Assembly: GCF_002741105.1 (NCBI RefSeq)
Contig: NZ_NIQU01000008.1
Coordinates: 1 to 64,000 of the forward strand
From: Pseudomonas sediminis
GTDB lineage: Bacteria > Pseudomonadota > Gammaproteobacteria > Pseudomonadales > Pseudomonadaceae
Direction: 5' to 3'
Length of the DNA: 64,000 bases
Below, piece after piece: positions 42,464 to 51,282 of the stretch. The notes beneath the pieces were generated by a model. That model was not told where the DNA came from and ran no database searches. It saw nothing but the letters and a program-made list of their open reading frames with translations. Position 1 is the first letter of the stretch. Each line of letters begins with the position of its first letter. The position numbers were made by a program, and so were the translations under genes.

Positions 42464-45346
42464 ATGCCCAAAGGACTGAAGCGCGCGCTAAGCGCACTGT
42501 TGATCACCGTTTTCCTCTACAGCCTGATCGGCTTTCTGATTCTGCCGGGCATCGCCCTGCGTGTCGCCAATCAGCAGTTGGCGCAGTACGCCACGCTGCC
42601 CGCCTCGCTGCAGCGCGTGCAGCTCAACCCCTTCACGCTCGAGCTGAGCCTCTGGGGCCTGCGTATCGGCGAGAGTGGCCAGGAGCAAGTGAGCTTCCAG
42701 CGCCTCTACGCCAACTTGCAAAGTGACAGCCTATGGAGCGGTGCCTTGCACCTGAGTGACGTCGAGCTTGACGGTGCGCGCACCGAAATACTCTTCGCCA
42801 AAGACGGTACGCTCAATCTCACCCAGTTGTTCCATCTGCCGGAAAGTCAGGCGGAACCCAAGACAGAGAGCAGCGAGCCCTTCCCGCTGCGCATCGACAG
42901 CATCCGTCTGCGTGAGAAGTCACTGCGCTTCCAGGACCTGCGCCCGAGCGAGGCCGTGGAGTTCGCCTATGACGCGCTCGATCTGGAATTGCACAATCTC
43001 AGCACCCTGGCCGGCGATAACGCCGAAATGACCATGACCGCCAGTGGCCCGCACGGCTCGCAGATCGACTGGCGCGGCCAGGTCAGCCTGACGCCCATCA
43101 CCTCCAGCGGCAGTCTGAGCGTCAGCGATGGCCGCCTGAGCACCTTCTGGCCTTACGTGCGGGATGCCTTGCCGTTGGTGCTGAAAGAAGGCCAGGTCGA
43201 CCTCAGCAGCGACTATCGCCTCGACCTCTCCAGCGGTACCGAGCTGCAACTGAGCAAGGTCAAGGTGCAGTTGGCCCCCTTCGCCATCGACGATCCGCAA
43301 GGCAAACCGCTGGTACGCCTGCAGCGGCTGGATATCGACAACACCAGTCTCGACCTGGCCAAGCAGCAGGTGGTGATCGGTCAGGTGCGTAGCCAGGGCC
43401 TCGAAGCCTGGGCGGCGCGCGAAGCCGACGGCCAGCTGGATTGGCAGAAGCTGTTCGCCAAACCCGAAAGCGCCAGTAGCGAGACTGCCGAGCCAACGGC
43501 GCAAGCCGGCGAGAACAAGCCCTGGCAAGTGCTGCTGCAAGACGTGCAGCTACGCGACTACAAGGCTCACCTGGCCGACCGTGTGCCGCAGCAGGAAGTG
43601 GCGGTGGAGGTCGGCCCACTGAACCTGGATCTGAAGAATTTCGACAGCTTGGGCGACAAGCCTTTCGAACTCAGGCTCGATAGCGGTCTCGGCAAACAGG
43701 GCAAGCTGCAGGCCGCCGGCAACGTACAACTGAGCCCGACCAGCGCTCAACTCAAGGTCGCCACCCAGGACATCGACCTGCGCCTGGCGCAGGCCTACCT
43801 GAGCCCTTTCATTCGCCTGGAGCTGCGCAGTGGCCTGCTCGGCAGTGACCTCGACGTGCAACTCAAGAGCACCGAACCGCTGGCGCTCAGCGTCACCGGC
43901 AGCGCCAAGATCGATCAGCTGCACACCCTGGATACCCTGCGCGAACGCGATTTCGTGCGCTGGAAGCAGGTTCGGGTTAATGGTCTCGATTACCGCCACG
44001 GTGAAAGCCTGGCCATCGAGCGCGTCGAGTTGGATCAGCCCTATGCAAGATTCGTGATAAACGAGAACCTGACCACCAACGTCAGCGAGCTGATCGTGCC
44101 GCAGCCGGCGACGCCGAACGAGAGCAAGGCCGATGCGGGCAAACCACTGGCGATCCGCATCGGCGGCGTAGCCATCAATGACGGCTCGGCCAACTTCGCC
44201 GACTTCAGCCTGACCCCCAGCTTCGCCACCGCCGTTCAGCAAATGAACGGGCGCATCGGTGTACTCGACAACCAGAAGCCGCAAGCCGCCAGCGTCGATA
44301 TTCAGGGCAAGGTCGACCGCTACGCGCCAATGAGCATCAAGGGCAAACTGACGCCGTTCGATCCGCTCAACAGCCTGGATATCGCTACCAGCTTCAAGAA
44401 CGTCGAACTGACCACCATCACCCCCTATTCCGGCAAGTTCGCCGGCTATCGTATCCGCAAGGGCCGCCTCAACCTCGACCTGCACTACCGCATCGAGAAA
44501 GGCCAGCTCAATGCCGAGAACAAGGTGCTGGTGGAGAACCTGCAACTGGGCGAGCGTGTCGACAGCCCGGACGCGGTCGACCTGCCGATTCGCCTGGCAG
44601 TGGCCCTGCTCAAGGACACTCAGGGGCGCATCGCCATCGAGTTGCCGGTACAGGGAGACCTGAACAATCCGCAGTTCAGCGTCATGCCCATCGTCTGGCA
44701 AACCTTGCGCAATCTGGTGTTGCGCGCGGCACAGGCACCATTCAAGTTCATCGCCGGGCTGGTCGGCGGCAGCAACGTCGACCTCAGTACCGTGCCGTTC
44801 GCCGCGGGTTCTGCAGAGCTGGAGGGCGACGCACGCCAGGCCCTGGACACCCTGGCCAAAGCGCTCGAGGAACGCCCGAATCTGCGTCTGGAGGTGGAAG
44901 GTCAGGCCGCACAGCGTGCCGACGGCCCGCTGCTGGCCGAACAGCGTCTGCAACGCGAGTTTCGCGAAGGCTGGTACAAGGTGCTACAACGCCGTGGTGA
45001 CAAAGTACCGGCCAGCCCCGATGAACTGACGGTCGCGGAAGATGAACAAGCCGCCCTGCTCGAGGGCATTTATCGCACCCGACTCAAGCAGCAGCCGCCA
45101 GCCGAGTGGGCCGAGCTGGACAAAGAACAACGCCAGCAGAACATGCGCAAGGCAGTATTGGACTCCTGGGCGCAAAGCAAGTTGTTGCTGCGTCAACTGG
45201 CTCAGCAACGCGCTGCAACGATCAAGGATTATCTGGTTGAACAAGGTGGGTTGTACGATGAACGTGTCTATCTGATCGATGCCAACCTGGGTGAGCCCGA
45301 AGCCGACGGCCGCGTGCTCACCACTCTGCACCTGGACAGCCAATGA
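42464..45346 (+). CDS. DUF748 AsmA-like envelope protein
   Basis: A 960-residue protein with one N-terminal membrane anchor (about 8-32) and a long, beta-rich periplasmic body of the DUF748 / AsmA-like type (repeated ELDGARTEI, IEVELDQP and GKFAGYRIRKGRLNLDLHYRIEKGQLNAEN patterns). The C-terminal part has an OmpA-like segment (VPFAAGSAELEGDARQALDTLAKALEERPNLRLEVEG). Such proteins are thought to bridge the envelope and move phospholipid; here this is inference from fold family. It overlaps the first DUF2845 gene by four bases. Confidence 0.88.
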   Translation: MPKGLKRALSALLITVFLYSLIGFLILPGIALRVANQQLAQYATLPASLQRVQLNPFTLELSLWGLRIGESGQEQVSFQRLYANLQSDSLWSGALHLSDVELDGARTEILFAKDGTLNLTQLFHLPESQAEPKTESSEPFPLRIDSIRLREKSLRFQDLRPSEAVEFAYDALDLELHNLSTLAGDNAEMTMTASGPHGSQIDWRGQVSLTPITSSGSLSVSDGRLSTFWPYVRDALPLVLKEGQVDLSSDYRLDLSSGTELQLSKVKVQLAPFAIDDPQGKPLVRLQRLDIDNTSLDLAKQQVVIGQVRSQGLEAWAAREADGQLDWQKLFAKPESASSETAEPTAQAGENKPWQVLLQDVQLRDYKAHLADRVPQQEVAVEVGPLNLDLKNFDSLGDKPFELRLDSGLGKQGKLQAAGNVQLSPTSAQLKVATQDIDLRLAQAYLSPFIRLELRSGLLGSDLDVQLKSTEPLALSVTGSAKIDQLHTLDTLRERDFVRWKQVRVNGLDYRHGESLAIERVELDQPYARFVINENLTTNVSELIVPQPATPNESKADAGKPLAIRIGGVAINDGSANFADFSLTPSFATAVQQMNGRIGVLDNQKPQAASVDIQGKVDRYAPMSIKGKLTPFDPLNSLDIATSFKNVELTTITPYSGKFAGYRIRKGRLNLDLHYRIEKGQLNAENKVLVENLQLGERVDSPDAVDLPIRLAVALLKDTQGRIAIELPVQGDLNNPQFSVMPIVWQTLRNLVLRAAQAPFKFIAGLVGGSNVDLSTVPFAAGSAELEGDARQALDTLAKALEERPNLRLEVEGQAAQRADGPLLAEQRLQREFREGWYKVLQRRGDKVPASPDELTVAEDEQAALLEGIYRTRLKQQPPAEWAELDKEQRQQNMRKAVLDSWAQSKLLLRQLAQQRAATIKDYLVEQGGLYDERVYLIDANLGEPEADGRVLTTLHLDSQ

Positions 45347-45651
45347 TCATGCGCAGCTTATCCATCATCACGTTCACCGCCTTGATCACCGGCCTGAGCA
45401 CTGCCAACGCGCAGGCCGACACGCTGCGTTGCGGCAGCGCACTGGTCAGTCTGGGCGACCGCCCTTTCGAGGTCGAGCGCAAATGTGGGGCGCCGGTGCA
45501 CCGTGACCCGGTCGGCTACACCCTGGGCTCCTATGACCGTCGTGAGTACATGATCGAGGAATGGGTATACGGCCCGAGCAACGGTATGCTCAGCATCCTG
45601 CGTTTCGAGGGTAACCGTCTGACCGTCATTGAACGCCGGCGCGAACGCTGA
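45343..45651 (+). CDS. DUF2845 periplasmic protein, copy A
   Basis: A 102-residue exported protein: signal peptide to about residue 26 (ending AQA), then DTLRCGSALVSLGDRPFEVERKCGAP. Two cysteines (CGSALVS and KCGAP) in the same places in copy B may form a disulphide. The C-terminal WVYGPSNGMLSILRFEGNRL motif is also shared. Function unknown. Its ATG overlaps the DUF748 stop (ATGA), linking it to that envelope protein. Confidence 0.82.
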   Translation: MIMRSLSIITFTALITGLSTANAQADTLRCGSALVSLGDRPFEVERKCGAPVHRDPVGYTLGSYDRREYMIEEWVYGPSNGMLSILRFEGNRLTVIERRRER

Positions 45652-45664
45652 GCAGGAGGTTTTC

Positions 45665-45967
45665 ATGCGCAAATTCAGCTGTCTGCTCACCCTGCTCTGC
45701 CTGCCCCTGATGGCCGAGGCGTCCTCCACCTATCGCTGCGGTAGCGCCCTGGTCAGCAAGACAGCGCCCACTGCAGAGGTGCTGAACAAATGTGGCGAGC
45801 CTTCCAGCCGCGACTTTATCGGCTACAAGGAAGTGGTCGACAGCTATGGTTTTCGTAACGAGGTGAGTGTCGAGGAGTGGATCTACGGCCCGAAAAGCGG
45901 CATGTACCACTTTCTCCGCTTCGAGGGCGGCCGCCTGATCGAGGTCCGCAGCAAGCGCGGTAGCTGA
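45665..45967 (+). CDS. DUF2845 periplasmic protein, copy B
   Basis: A 100-residue paralogue of the preceding gene. Shared landmarks are STYRCGSALVSKTAPTAEVLNKCGEP and EEWIYGPKSGMYHFLRFEGGRL after a signal peptide (about 1-19). ATG at 45665 has a perfect AGGAGG eight bases upstream. It follows copy A by 13 bases, so the pair is a tandem duplication in one operon with the DUF748 gene. A terminator comes after it. Confidence 0.82.
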   Translation: MRKFSCLLTLLCLPLMAEASSTYRCGSALVSKTAPTAEVLNKCGEPSSRDFIGYKEVVDSYGFRNEVSVEEWIYGPKSGMYHFLRFEGGRLIEVRSKRGS

Positions 45968-46027
45968 TCTAACGATGTATGCCGGGTGCACCTGCCTGAC
46001 GCATTTCTAGTGCTCAGCACAAAAATC

Positions 46028-46058
46028 AAGGCCCCGCCGGTCACACCGGCGGGGCCTT
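46028..46058. terminator. Strong terminator after DUF2845 copy B
   Basis: AAGGCCCCGCCGGT, a CAC loop and ACCGGCGGGGCCTT form a 14-base-pair stem. T-runs are short, but the stem is strong in both directions; it separates the plus-strand DUF748 operon from the minus-strand csbD gene. Confidence 0.75.
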
Positions 46059-46182
46059 CGCGCATCCATGCTTTCGCTATCCGTGCAGATCAGGCGTCCT
46101 GCCTGCAGCCATCCGTGCTGCTGAGACATCCGTTTCCATAGCTGTCCGTGCTTAATCGGCATCCTTACCAGATAATCCCTAC

Positions 46183-46380
46183 TTAGAGCTTGTCGCTGAA
46201 ATCGCGTAGCTCTTGCTGGGCCTTTTCCTTGGTCCAGCCATAACGTTCTTGCAGCTTGCCAGCCAGGTACTCGCTGTGGCCCTCGGCGACGTCCAGGTCG
46301 TCATCGGTCAGGTTGCCCCAACGCTCCTTCATACGACCGCTAAGCTGCTTCCATTTGCCTTTGATGATGTCGCTATTCAT
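46183..46380 (-). CDS. CsbD-like stress protein
   Basis: A 65-residue, highly charged helical protein of the CsbD family (NSDIIKGKWKQLSGRMKERWG, ERYGWTKEKAQQELRDF). CsbD genes are general-stress induced in many bacteria; the biochemical role is unknown. I chose the second ATG at 46380, eight bases from GGGAGA, over an ATG six bases earlier that would leave no spacing. It lies 57 bases after the BON gene on the same strand. Confidence 0.88.
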   Translation of the reverse strand: MNSDIIKGKWKQLSGRMKERWGNLTDDDLDVAEGHSEYLAGKLQERYGWTKEKAQQELRDFSDKL

Positions 46381-46437
46381 GGTCATTCTCCCAGTGACAG
46401 AAGGTGGGGCCGGGCGCTAGCCCGGCCGGCCCGGCTA

Positions 46438-46791
46438 TCAGTCAGCGGTTTTCAGGGCATCGGCGGACACATCACGCACACCCTCGATTTCCTTGGTCTT
46501 GGCGATAGCCAGATCACGCTCGGCGTCGGTAGCGACCACGCCGGACAGGGAAACTACGCCCTGGTTGGTCTCGACCTTGATGTCCAGCGCGCTGAGGTTC
46601 GAGTCAGCGACAAAGGTGGATTTCACTTTGCTGGTGATCCAGGTGTCGGATACCGCCTGCTCGGCTTTATCCACAGTGTCACTGGCTGCCAGCATGGTCG
46701 GCTCAGCGGCGAAGGCTGCGGAGGCCAGAGACATGCTCAGCACGGCAGCGGTCAGGGTAGTAGCGGCAAAACGGTTGATTGGCTGTTTCAT
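46438..46791 (-). CDS. BON-domain periplasmic protein
   Basis: A 117-residue exported protein. A signal peptide (MKQPINRF... to AFA, about 1-28) is followed by a single BON domain (DTWITSKVKSTFVADSNLSALDIKVETNQGVVSLSGVV and DRDLAIAKTKEIEGVRDV). OsmY-type BON proteins bind membranes and rise under osmotic stress. AGGAG eight bases before the ATG at 46791 decides the start. It is the first gene of the BON-csbD pair, behind a likely sigma-54 promoter. Confidence 0.88.
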   Translation of the reverse strand: MKQPINRFAATTLTAAVLSMSLASAAFAAEPTMLAASDTVDKAEQAVSDTWITSKVKSTFVADSNLSALDIKVETNQGVVSLSGVVATDAERDLAIAKTKEIEGVRDVSADALKTAD

Positions 46792-47092
46792 GATTCGACT
46801 CCTGTACATTCCAGACAATCTGCAAACCAACTCCTGGTTGCAGGTTCACTAGTACTATTGCAGGGCCTGTGCCAGGTTTTAAAATAATAAAAAACACTTT
46901 AAAAACAATGACTTAAATAAAATGACCATTACGCTTTTGATTGCATTTCGCCGAGTCGCATAAAAGACCTCGGGCAATTTGCATGAACATGGCACCAAGC
47001 CACCACCGGCGCGCGTCTAAAGCAATATGGAGCAGCCCCTGGATGATCTGGACAGTGGCAGAGTTCGAGCGCCCCCTGACGATCAGGCACAA
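46792..47092. other. BON-csbD upstream region; no gene seen
   Basis: A 300-base stretch with a marked AT-rich part (46878-46925) unlike its surroundings. It holds the sigma-54-type promoter below and a near match to an IHF site at about 46931-46943 (AATCAA on the minus strand). No open frame here has a good start or family likeness; the part next to pnp is unremarkable. Confidence 0.6.
46860..46874 (-). promoter_or_regulatory. Probable sigma-54 promoter of the BON-csbD unit
   Basis: Minus strand reads TGGCAC AGGCC CTGC A. The -24 GG (46872-46873) and -12 GC (46860-46861) are exactly ten bases apart, and six of six bases match TGGCAC. Start expected near 46848, leaving a leader of about 57 bases. 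AT-rich DNA lies just upstream, as for IHF-assisted enhancer loops. The activator is unknown. Confidence 0.72.
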
Positions 47093-47118
47093 AAAAAGGC
47101 TCCCGAAGGAGCCTTTTC
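47093..47118 (-). terminator. Rho-independent terminator of pnp
   Basis: On the minus strand AAAGGCTCC, a TTCG loop and GGAGCCTTT are followed by a run of T. It ends the large leftward translation operon just after pnp. Confidence 0.92.
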
Positions 47119-47139
47119 GTTCGAACAGGTCAGCCGTAC

Positions 47140-49245
47140 TTAGACGCCAGAGGCCTCGGCAGCAGCTACATCCTTGATCGACAGTTTGATACGGCCGCGG
47201 TTGTCCACGTCCAGTACCAGTACCTTCACCTCCTGGCCTTCCTGCAGCACGTCGGTGACCTTCTCTACGCGCTGATCGCTCAGCATGGAGATGTGCACCA
47301 GACCGTCCTTGCCCGGCAGGATGTTGACGAAGGCACCGAAGTCGACGATGCGCTCGACCTTGCCGACGTAGATCTTGCCGATCTCGGCTTCGGCAGTGAT
47401 GGCCAGCACGCGCTGCTTGGCAGCCTCGGCCGCTTCCTTGGTTTCGCCGAAGATCTTGATCGAGCCGTCGTCTTCAATATCGATCGAAGCCTTGGTCTCT
47501 TCGCAGATCGCGCGGATGGTGGCGCCACCCTTGCCGATGACGTCGCGGATCTTGTCCTGGTCGATCTTCATCGCCAGCATGGTCGGTGCGTTGGCCGACA
47601 GTTCGCTGCGCGATTGGGCGATGACCTGGTTCATCTGGCCGAGGATGTTCAGGCGCGCTTCCAGCGCCTGCTCCAGCGCCTGCTCCATGATCTCTTCGGT
47701 GATGCCCTGGATCTTGATGTCCATCTGCAGTGCGGTGACGCCTTTGGCGGTACCGGCTACCTTGAAGTCCATGTCGCCCAGGTGATCTTCGTCGCCGAGG
47801 ATGTCGGTCAGCACGGCGAATTTCTCACCTTCCAGCACCAGACCCATGGCGATACCGGCAACCGGTGCCTTCATCGGCACACCGGCGTCCATCAGCGCCA
47901 GGGAGGCGCCGCACACCGAAGCCATGGAGGAAGAACCGTTGGACTCGGTGATTTCCGACACCACGCGGATGGTGTACGGGAACTCGTCGGCGCTCGGCAG
48001 CATGGCGGCAACGCCACGACGGGCGAGGCGACCGTGGCCGATTTCGCGGCGGCCAGTGGCGCCCATCCGACCACACTCACCGACCGAGTACGGCGGGAAG
48101 TTGTAGTGCAGCATGAAGGGGTCTTTCTTCTCGCCTTCAAGGGTGTCCAGCAGCTGTGCGTCGCGGGCGGTACCGAGGGTGGCAACGACCAGCGCCTGGG
48201 TTTCGCCACGGGTGAACAGCGCCGAACCGTGGGTCTTGTCCAGTACACCGACTTCGATGTTCAGGCCACGCACGGTGCGGGTGTCACGACCATCGATACG
48301 CGGCTTGCCGTTGACGATGTTCTCGCGCACGGTGCGGTATTCGATTTCGCCGAAGGCTTCCTTGACTTCACCGGCCGAAGGCTGGCCTTCTTCACCGGAG
48401 AACTTGGCCACGACCTGATCGCGCAGCTCGCCCAGACGCGCGTAGCGGTCCTGCTTGACGGTGATGGTGTAGGCCTGGGAAATCGCGTCACCGAACTCGC
48501 CACGGATGGCGTTCAGCAGTGCGGTGTTTTCCGGCTTCGGCTGCCAGTCCCAGGTCGGCTTGCCGGCTTCGGCAGCCAGCTCGGCGACAGCCTGGATGAC
48601 CACCTGGAATTCTTCATGGGCAAACAGCACGGCGCCCAGCATCTGGTCTTCGGTCAGCTCTTTGGCTTCCGATTCGACCATCAGCACGGCGTCCTTGGTA
48701 CCGGCCACGACCATGTCCAGGCTCGAAGCCTTGAGCTGCTCGTAGTTCGGGTTCAGCAGGTAGCCGGTTTCCGGATGGAAGGCGACGCGCGCAGCACCGA
48801 TCGGGCCGTTGAACGGGATACCGGAGATGGCCAGGGCGGCCGAGGTACCGATCATCGCAGCGATGTCCGGATCGGTCTTCTTGCTGGTGGAAACCACGGT
48901 GCAGATGACCTGCACTTCGTTCTGGAAGCCTTCCGGAAACAGCGGACGGATCGGACGATCGATCAGACGCGAGGTCAGGGTTTCTTTCTCGGAAGGACGC
49001 GCTTCACGCTTGAAGAAACCACCCGGGATCTTGCCGGCAGCGTAGGTCTTTTCCTGGTAGTGCACGGACAGCGGGAAGAAGCCCTTGCTCGGGTCGGCAG
49101 TTTTGGCGCCGGTTACGGCGACCAGTACGCTGACGTCGTCGTCAACGGTGACCAGCACTGCGCCGGAGGCTTGACGGGCGATACGGCCAGTCTCGAGGGT
49201 AACGGTCGACTGACCGAACTGGAATTTCTTGATTACCGGGTTCAC
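47140..49245 (-). CDS. pnp: Polynucleotide phosphorylase
   Basis: A 701-residue trimeric 3'-5' exoribonuclease of the degradosome. It has two RNase PH-like domains (active-site block TRGETQALVVATLGT and ILGDEDHLGDMDFKVAGT with its aspartates), followed by KH (IRDVIGKGGATIRAICEETKASIDIEDDG) and S1 (GKIYVGKVERIVDFGAFVNILPGKDGLVH) domains. GTG start at 49245 with GAAGGAAA upstream. It follows rpsO with a 171-base leader, where in E. coli RNase III cleavage lets PNPase control its own mRNA. Confidence 0.98.
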   Translation of the reverse strand: MNPVIKKFQFGQSTVTLETGRIARQASGAVLVTVDDDVSVLVAVTGAKTADPSKGFFPLSVHYQEKTYAAGKIPGGFFKREARPSEKETLTSRLIDRPIRPLFPEGFQNEVQVICTVVSTSKKTDPDIAAMIGTSAALAISGIPFNGPIGAARVAFHPETGYLLNPNYEQLKASSLDMVVAGTKDAVLMVESEAKELTEDQMLGAVLFAHEEFQVVIQAVAELAAEAGKPTWDWQPKPENTALLNAIRGEFGDAISQAYTITVKQDRYARLGELRDQVVAKFSGEEGQPSAGEVKEAFGEIEYRTVRENIVNGKPRIDGRDTRTVRGLNIEVGVLDKTHGSALFTRGETQALVVATLGTARDAQLLDTLEGEKKDPFMLHYNFPPYSVGECGRMGATGRREIGHGRLARRGVAAMLPSADEFPYTIRVVSEITESNGSSSMASVCGASLALMDAGVPMKAPVAGIAMGLVLEGEKFAVLTDILGDEDHLGDMDFKVAGTAKGVTALQMDIKIQGITEEIMEQALEQALEARLNILGQMNQVIAQSRSELSANAPTMLAMKIDQDKIRDVIGKGGATIRAICEETKASIDIEDDGSIKIFGETKEAAEAAKQRVLAITAEAEIGKIYVGKVERIVDFGAFVNILPGKDGLVHISMLSDQRVEKVTDVLQEGQEVKVLVLDVDNRGRIKLSIKDVAAAEASGV

Positions 49246-49324
49246 GGTGTTTTCCTTCTCGTTGTTGCCTTGGGGGAAATTGGAAAGAAGCGCGGGAGTC
49301 GGACCCGGTGCATCCCTCGAAAAG

Positions 49325-49403
49325 CCAAAAGCTGGAAGCCCAGCGCCACGAGGTGAGGATCACTCCCCACTCGCGACGCCGAACTCCCAGCTTCCAACTT
49401 GTG
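49325..49403. repeat. Imperfect inverted repeat in the rpsO-pnp spacer
   Basis: AAGCTGGAAGC (about 49330-49340) and GCTTCCAACTT (49390-49400) form arms of an imperfect hairpin with a low-complexity, GAGG/CTCC-rich loop region. In the leftward transcript it lies in the pnp leader. It could be an RNase III processing stem or a dispersed intergenic repeat; sequence alone does not decide. Confidence 0.5.
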
Positions 49404-49416
49404 CAGCTCGCGTCTA

Positions 49417-49686
49417 TTAACGACGCAGGCCCAGGCGACCGATCAGGGCGCTGTAACGACTGGTGTCTTTACCCTTCAGGTAGTCCAGCAGCTTACGACG
49501 CTGGTTAACCATACGGATCAGACCACGACGGCTGTGGTGATCTTTACCGTTGGCCTTGAAGTGGCCTTGCAGCTTGTTGATGTTGGCGGTCAGCAGGGCA
49601 ACCTGCACTTCCGGGCTACCGGTATCGCCTTCAGCTTGCTTGTAGTCGTTAACGATCTGGGCTTTTTCTTCAACGCTGAGTGCCAT
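49417..49686 (-). CDS. rpsO: 30S ribosomal protein S15
   Basis: An 89-residue protein that binds the 16S rRNA central domain early in assembly. The sequence ALSVEEKAQIVNDYKQ, GSPEVQVALLTANI and HHSRRGLIRMVNQRRKLLDYLK is fully typical. The leader at 49687-49760 holds two small hairpins (CGGGAAGCGATTCCCG; ACTGC-TTCG-GCAGT) ahead of AGAGGAAG, where S15 represses its own translation in other bacteria. Confidence 0.98.
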   Translation of the reverse strand: MALSVEEKAQIVNDYKQAEGDTGSPEVQVALLTANINKLQGHFKANGKDHHSRRGLIRMVNQRRKLLDYLKGKDTSRYSALIGRLGLRR

Positions 49687-49856
49687 GTTGGCTTCCTCTC
49701 ATCTGGAAACTGCCGAAGCAGTCTCAATAGGCCGGGAATCGCTTCCCGTGTTTTAAAAAGAGGTATGACCGTGCCTACTGACAGCCACCCTCGCAGTACC
49801 TGATGACGACATCGTCAGCATCAGGCTTTCAGCCATCTCGGCCGAATCGTTCGGTG

Positions 49857-50777
49857 CTACGCACCGGTATAAATCAATCGACGCGGGGCAACACGCCCAT
49901 CGTCACTCACTTCACCGATGCCGATGAAGCGACCATTGTGATCCTGCACCCGCACCATACCGAACTTCGGCGCTTCAGGCGCTCGCACTGGCTGCCCTTG
50001 CAACCAGTAGAACGCGCTGTGCTCGGAGAACTGCAGCAAAGGCCAGTCCTGCAGACCGCTATCGGCCGGTAGCAGGAAGCGATCCAGCGCCTCGTTGCCA
50101 CCTTCGGCATGTGCAGCTTCCAGTTCTTCCAGCGTCACGGTGCGCGTCAAATCGAACGGTCCGGCCTTGGTACGGCGCAACTCGGCGACATGCGCACCGC
50201 AGCCCAGCAATTGGCCGAGATCCTCGACCAACGTACGAATATAGGTGCCTTTACTGCAATCAACCGCCAGACGGGCCTGCTCGCCTTCGCAGGCCAGCAG
50301 TTCCAGGCGCGCAATAGTAACAGAACGCGCTTCGCGCTCCACTACTTCACCCGCACGGGCCAGCTTGTAGAGTGGCTGACCGTCCTTCTTCAACGCCGAG
50401 TACATCGGCGGTATCTGTTTGATTTCACCGCGAAAACGCGGCAGTAGTGCCTCGATTCCGGCGCGACCGACGGTCACCGGGCGCCGTTCGATAACATCAC
50501 CTTCGGCATCACCAGTGGTGGTGGTAACGCCCAACTGAGCGACGGTCTCGTAGCCCTTGTCAGCGTCGAGCAGATACTGGGAAAACTTGGTCGCTTCACC
50601 GAAACACAGCGGCAACACACCGGTGGCCAGTGGATCGAGGCTGCCGGTGTGACCGGCCTTCTCGGCATTGAGCAGCCAACGCACTTTCTGCAGTGCGGCG
50701 TTGGACGTGAAACCGTGCGGCTTGTCGAGCAGGATGATGCCGTCGACCTTGCGGCGAATACGTTTGACCTGCGCCAC
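49857..50777 (-). CDS. truB: tRNA pseudouridine-55 synthase
   Basis: A 306-residue enzyme that makes pseudouridine 55 in the T loop of all tRNAs. The catalytic aspartate is in AGHTGSLDPLATGVLPLCFGEATKFSQ. A C-terminal PUA-like segment (PEAPKFGMVRVQDHNGRFIGIGEV) is present. Its start lies three bases from the rbfA stop. It sits in the standard nusA-infB-rbfA-truB-rpsO-pnp order. Confidence 0.97.
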   Translation of the reverse strand: MAQVKRIRRKVDGIILLDKPHGFTSNAALQKVRWLLNAEKAGHTGSLDPLATGVLPLCFGEATKFSQYLLDADKGYETVAQLGVTTTTGDAEGDVIERRPVTVGRAGIEALLPRFRGEIKQIPPMYSALKKDGQPLYKLARAGEVVEREARSVTIARLELLACEGEQARLAVDCSKGTYIRTLVEDLGQLLGCGAHVAELRRTKAGPFDLTRTVTLEELEAAHAEGGNEALDRFLLPADSGLQDWPLLQFSEHSAFYWLQGQPVRAPEAPKFGMVRVQDHNGRFIGIGEVSDDGRVAPRRLIYTGA

Positions 50778-50780
50778 GCC

Positions 50781-51173
50781 TTACTCCTTGGAACCTGCGG
50801 TGTCGTCGTGCAGACGATCTTCCGCTACGGCACGCTCGATCAGCGCCGACAGGTGAGCACCGCGCTGGACGCTCTCGTCATAGTGGAAGTGCAGCTGTGG
50901 CACGCTGCGCAGCTTCATCGCCTTGCCCAGCTGCATGCGCAGGAAGCCGGCCGCGTCGTTGAGCACCTTGAGGCTCTCCTTGATCGCCTCGGCGTCGTCC
51001 TGCCCCATGACGGTGATGAACACCTTGGCGTGACCGATATCACGACTGACGTCGACGGCGGTGATGGTCACCAGCCCCAGACGCGGGTCCTTGACCTCAC
51101 GCCGGATAAGCTGGGCCAGTTCGCGCTGCATCTGGTCGCCGATACGCTGGGTACGGCTGTAATCTTTGGCCAT
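50781..51173 (-). CDS. rbfA: 30S ribosome-binding factor A
   Basis: A 130-residue KH-fold assembly factor for the 30S subunit, also known for cold adaptation. Typical regions are YSRTQRIGDQMQRELAQLIRREVKDPRLG and VTITAVDVSRDIGHAKVFITVMG. It lies between infB and truB, the conserved position. Confidence 0.97.
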   Translation of the reverse strand: MAKDYSRTQRIGDQMQRELAQLIRREVKDPRLGLVTITAVDVSRDIGHAKVFITVMGQDDAEAIKESLKVLNDAAGFLRMQLGKAMKLRSVPQLHFHYDESVQRGAHLSALIERAVAEDRLHDDTAGSKE

Positions 51174-51282
51174 TTTCTAGTTACCTTTACTTCCTCCGCT
51201 GCCTGTTCGCCAGCGGACTCAAAAGCGGCAAACGCCCGGCCGCGCGAATGCGGGGCCGGGCGTTGCGTGTTGCGGCTCGCGA

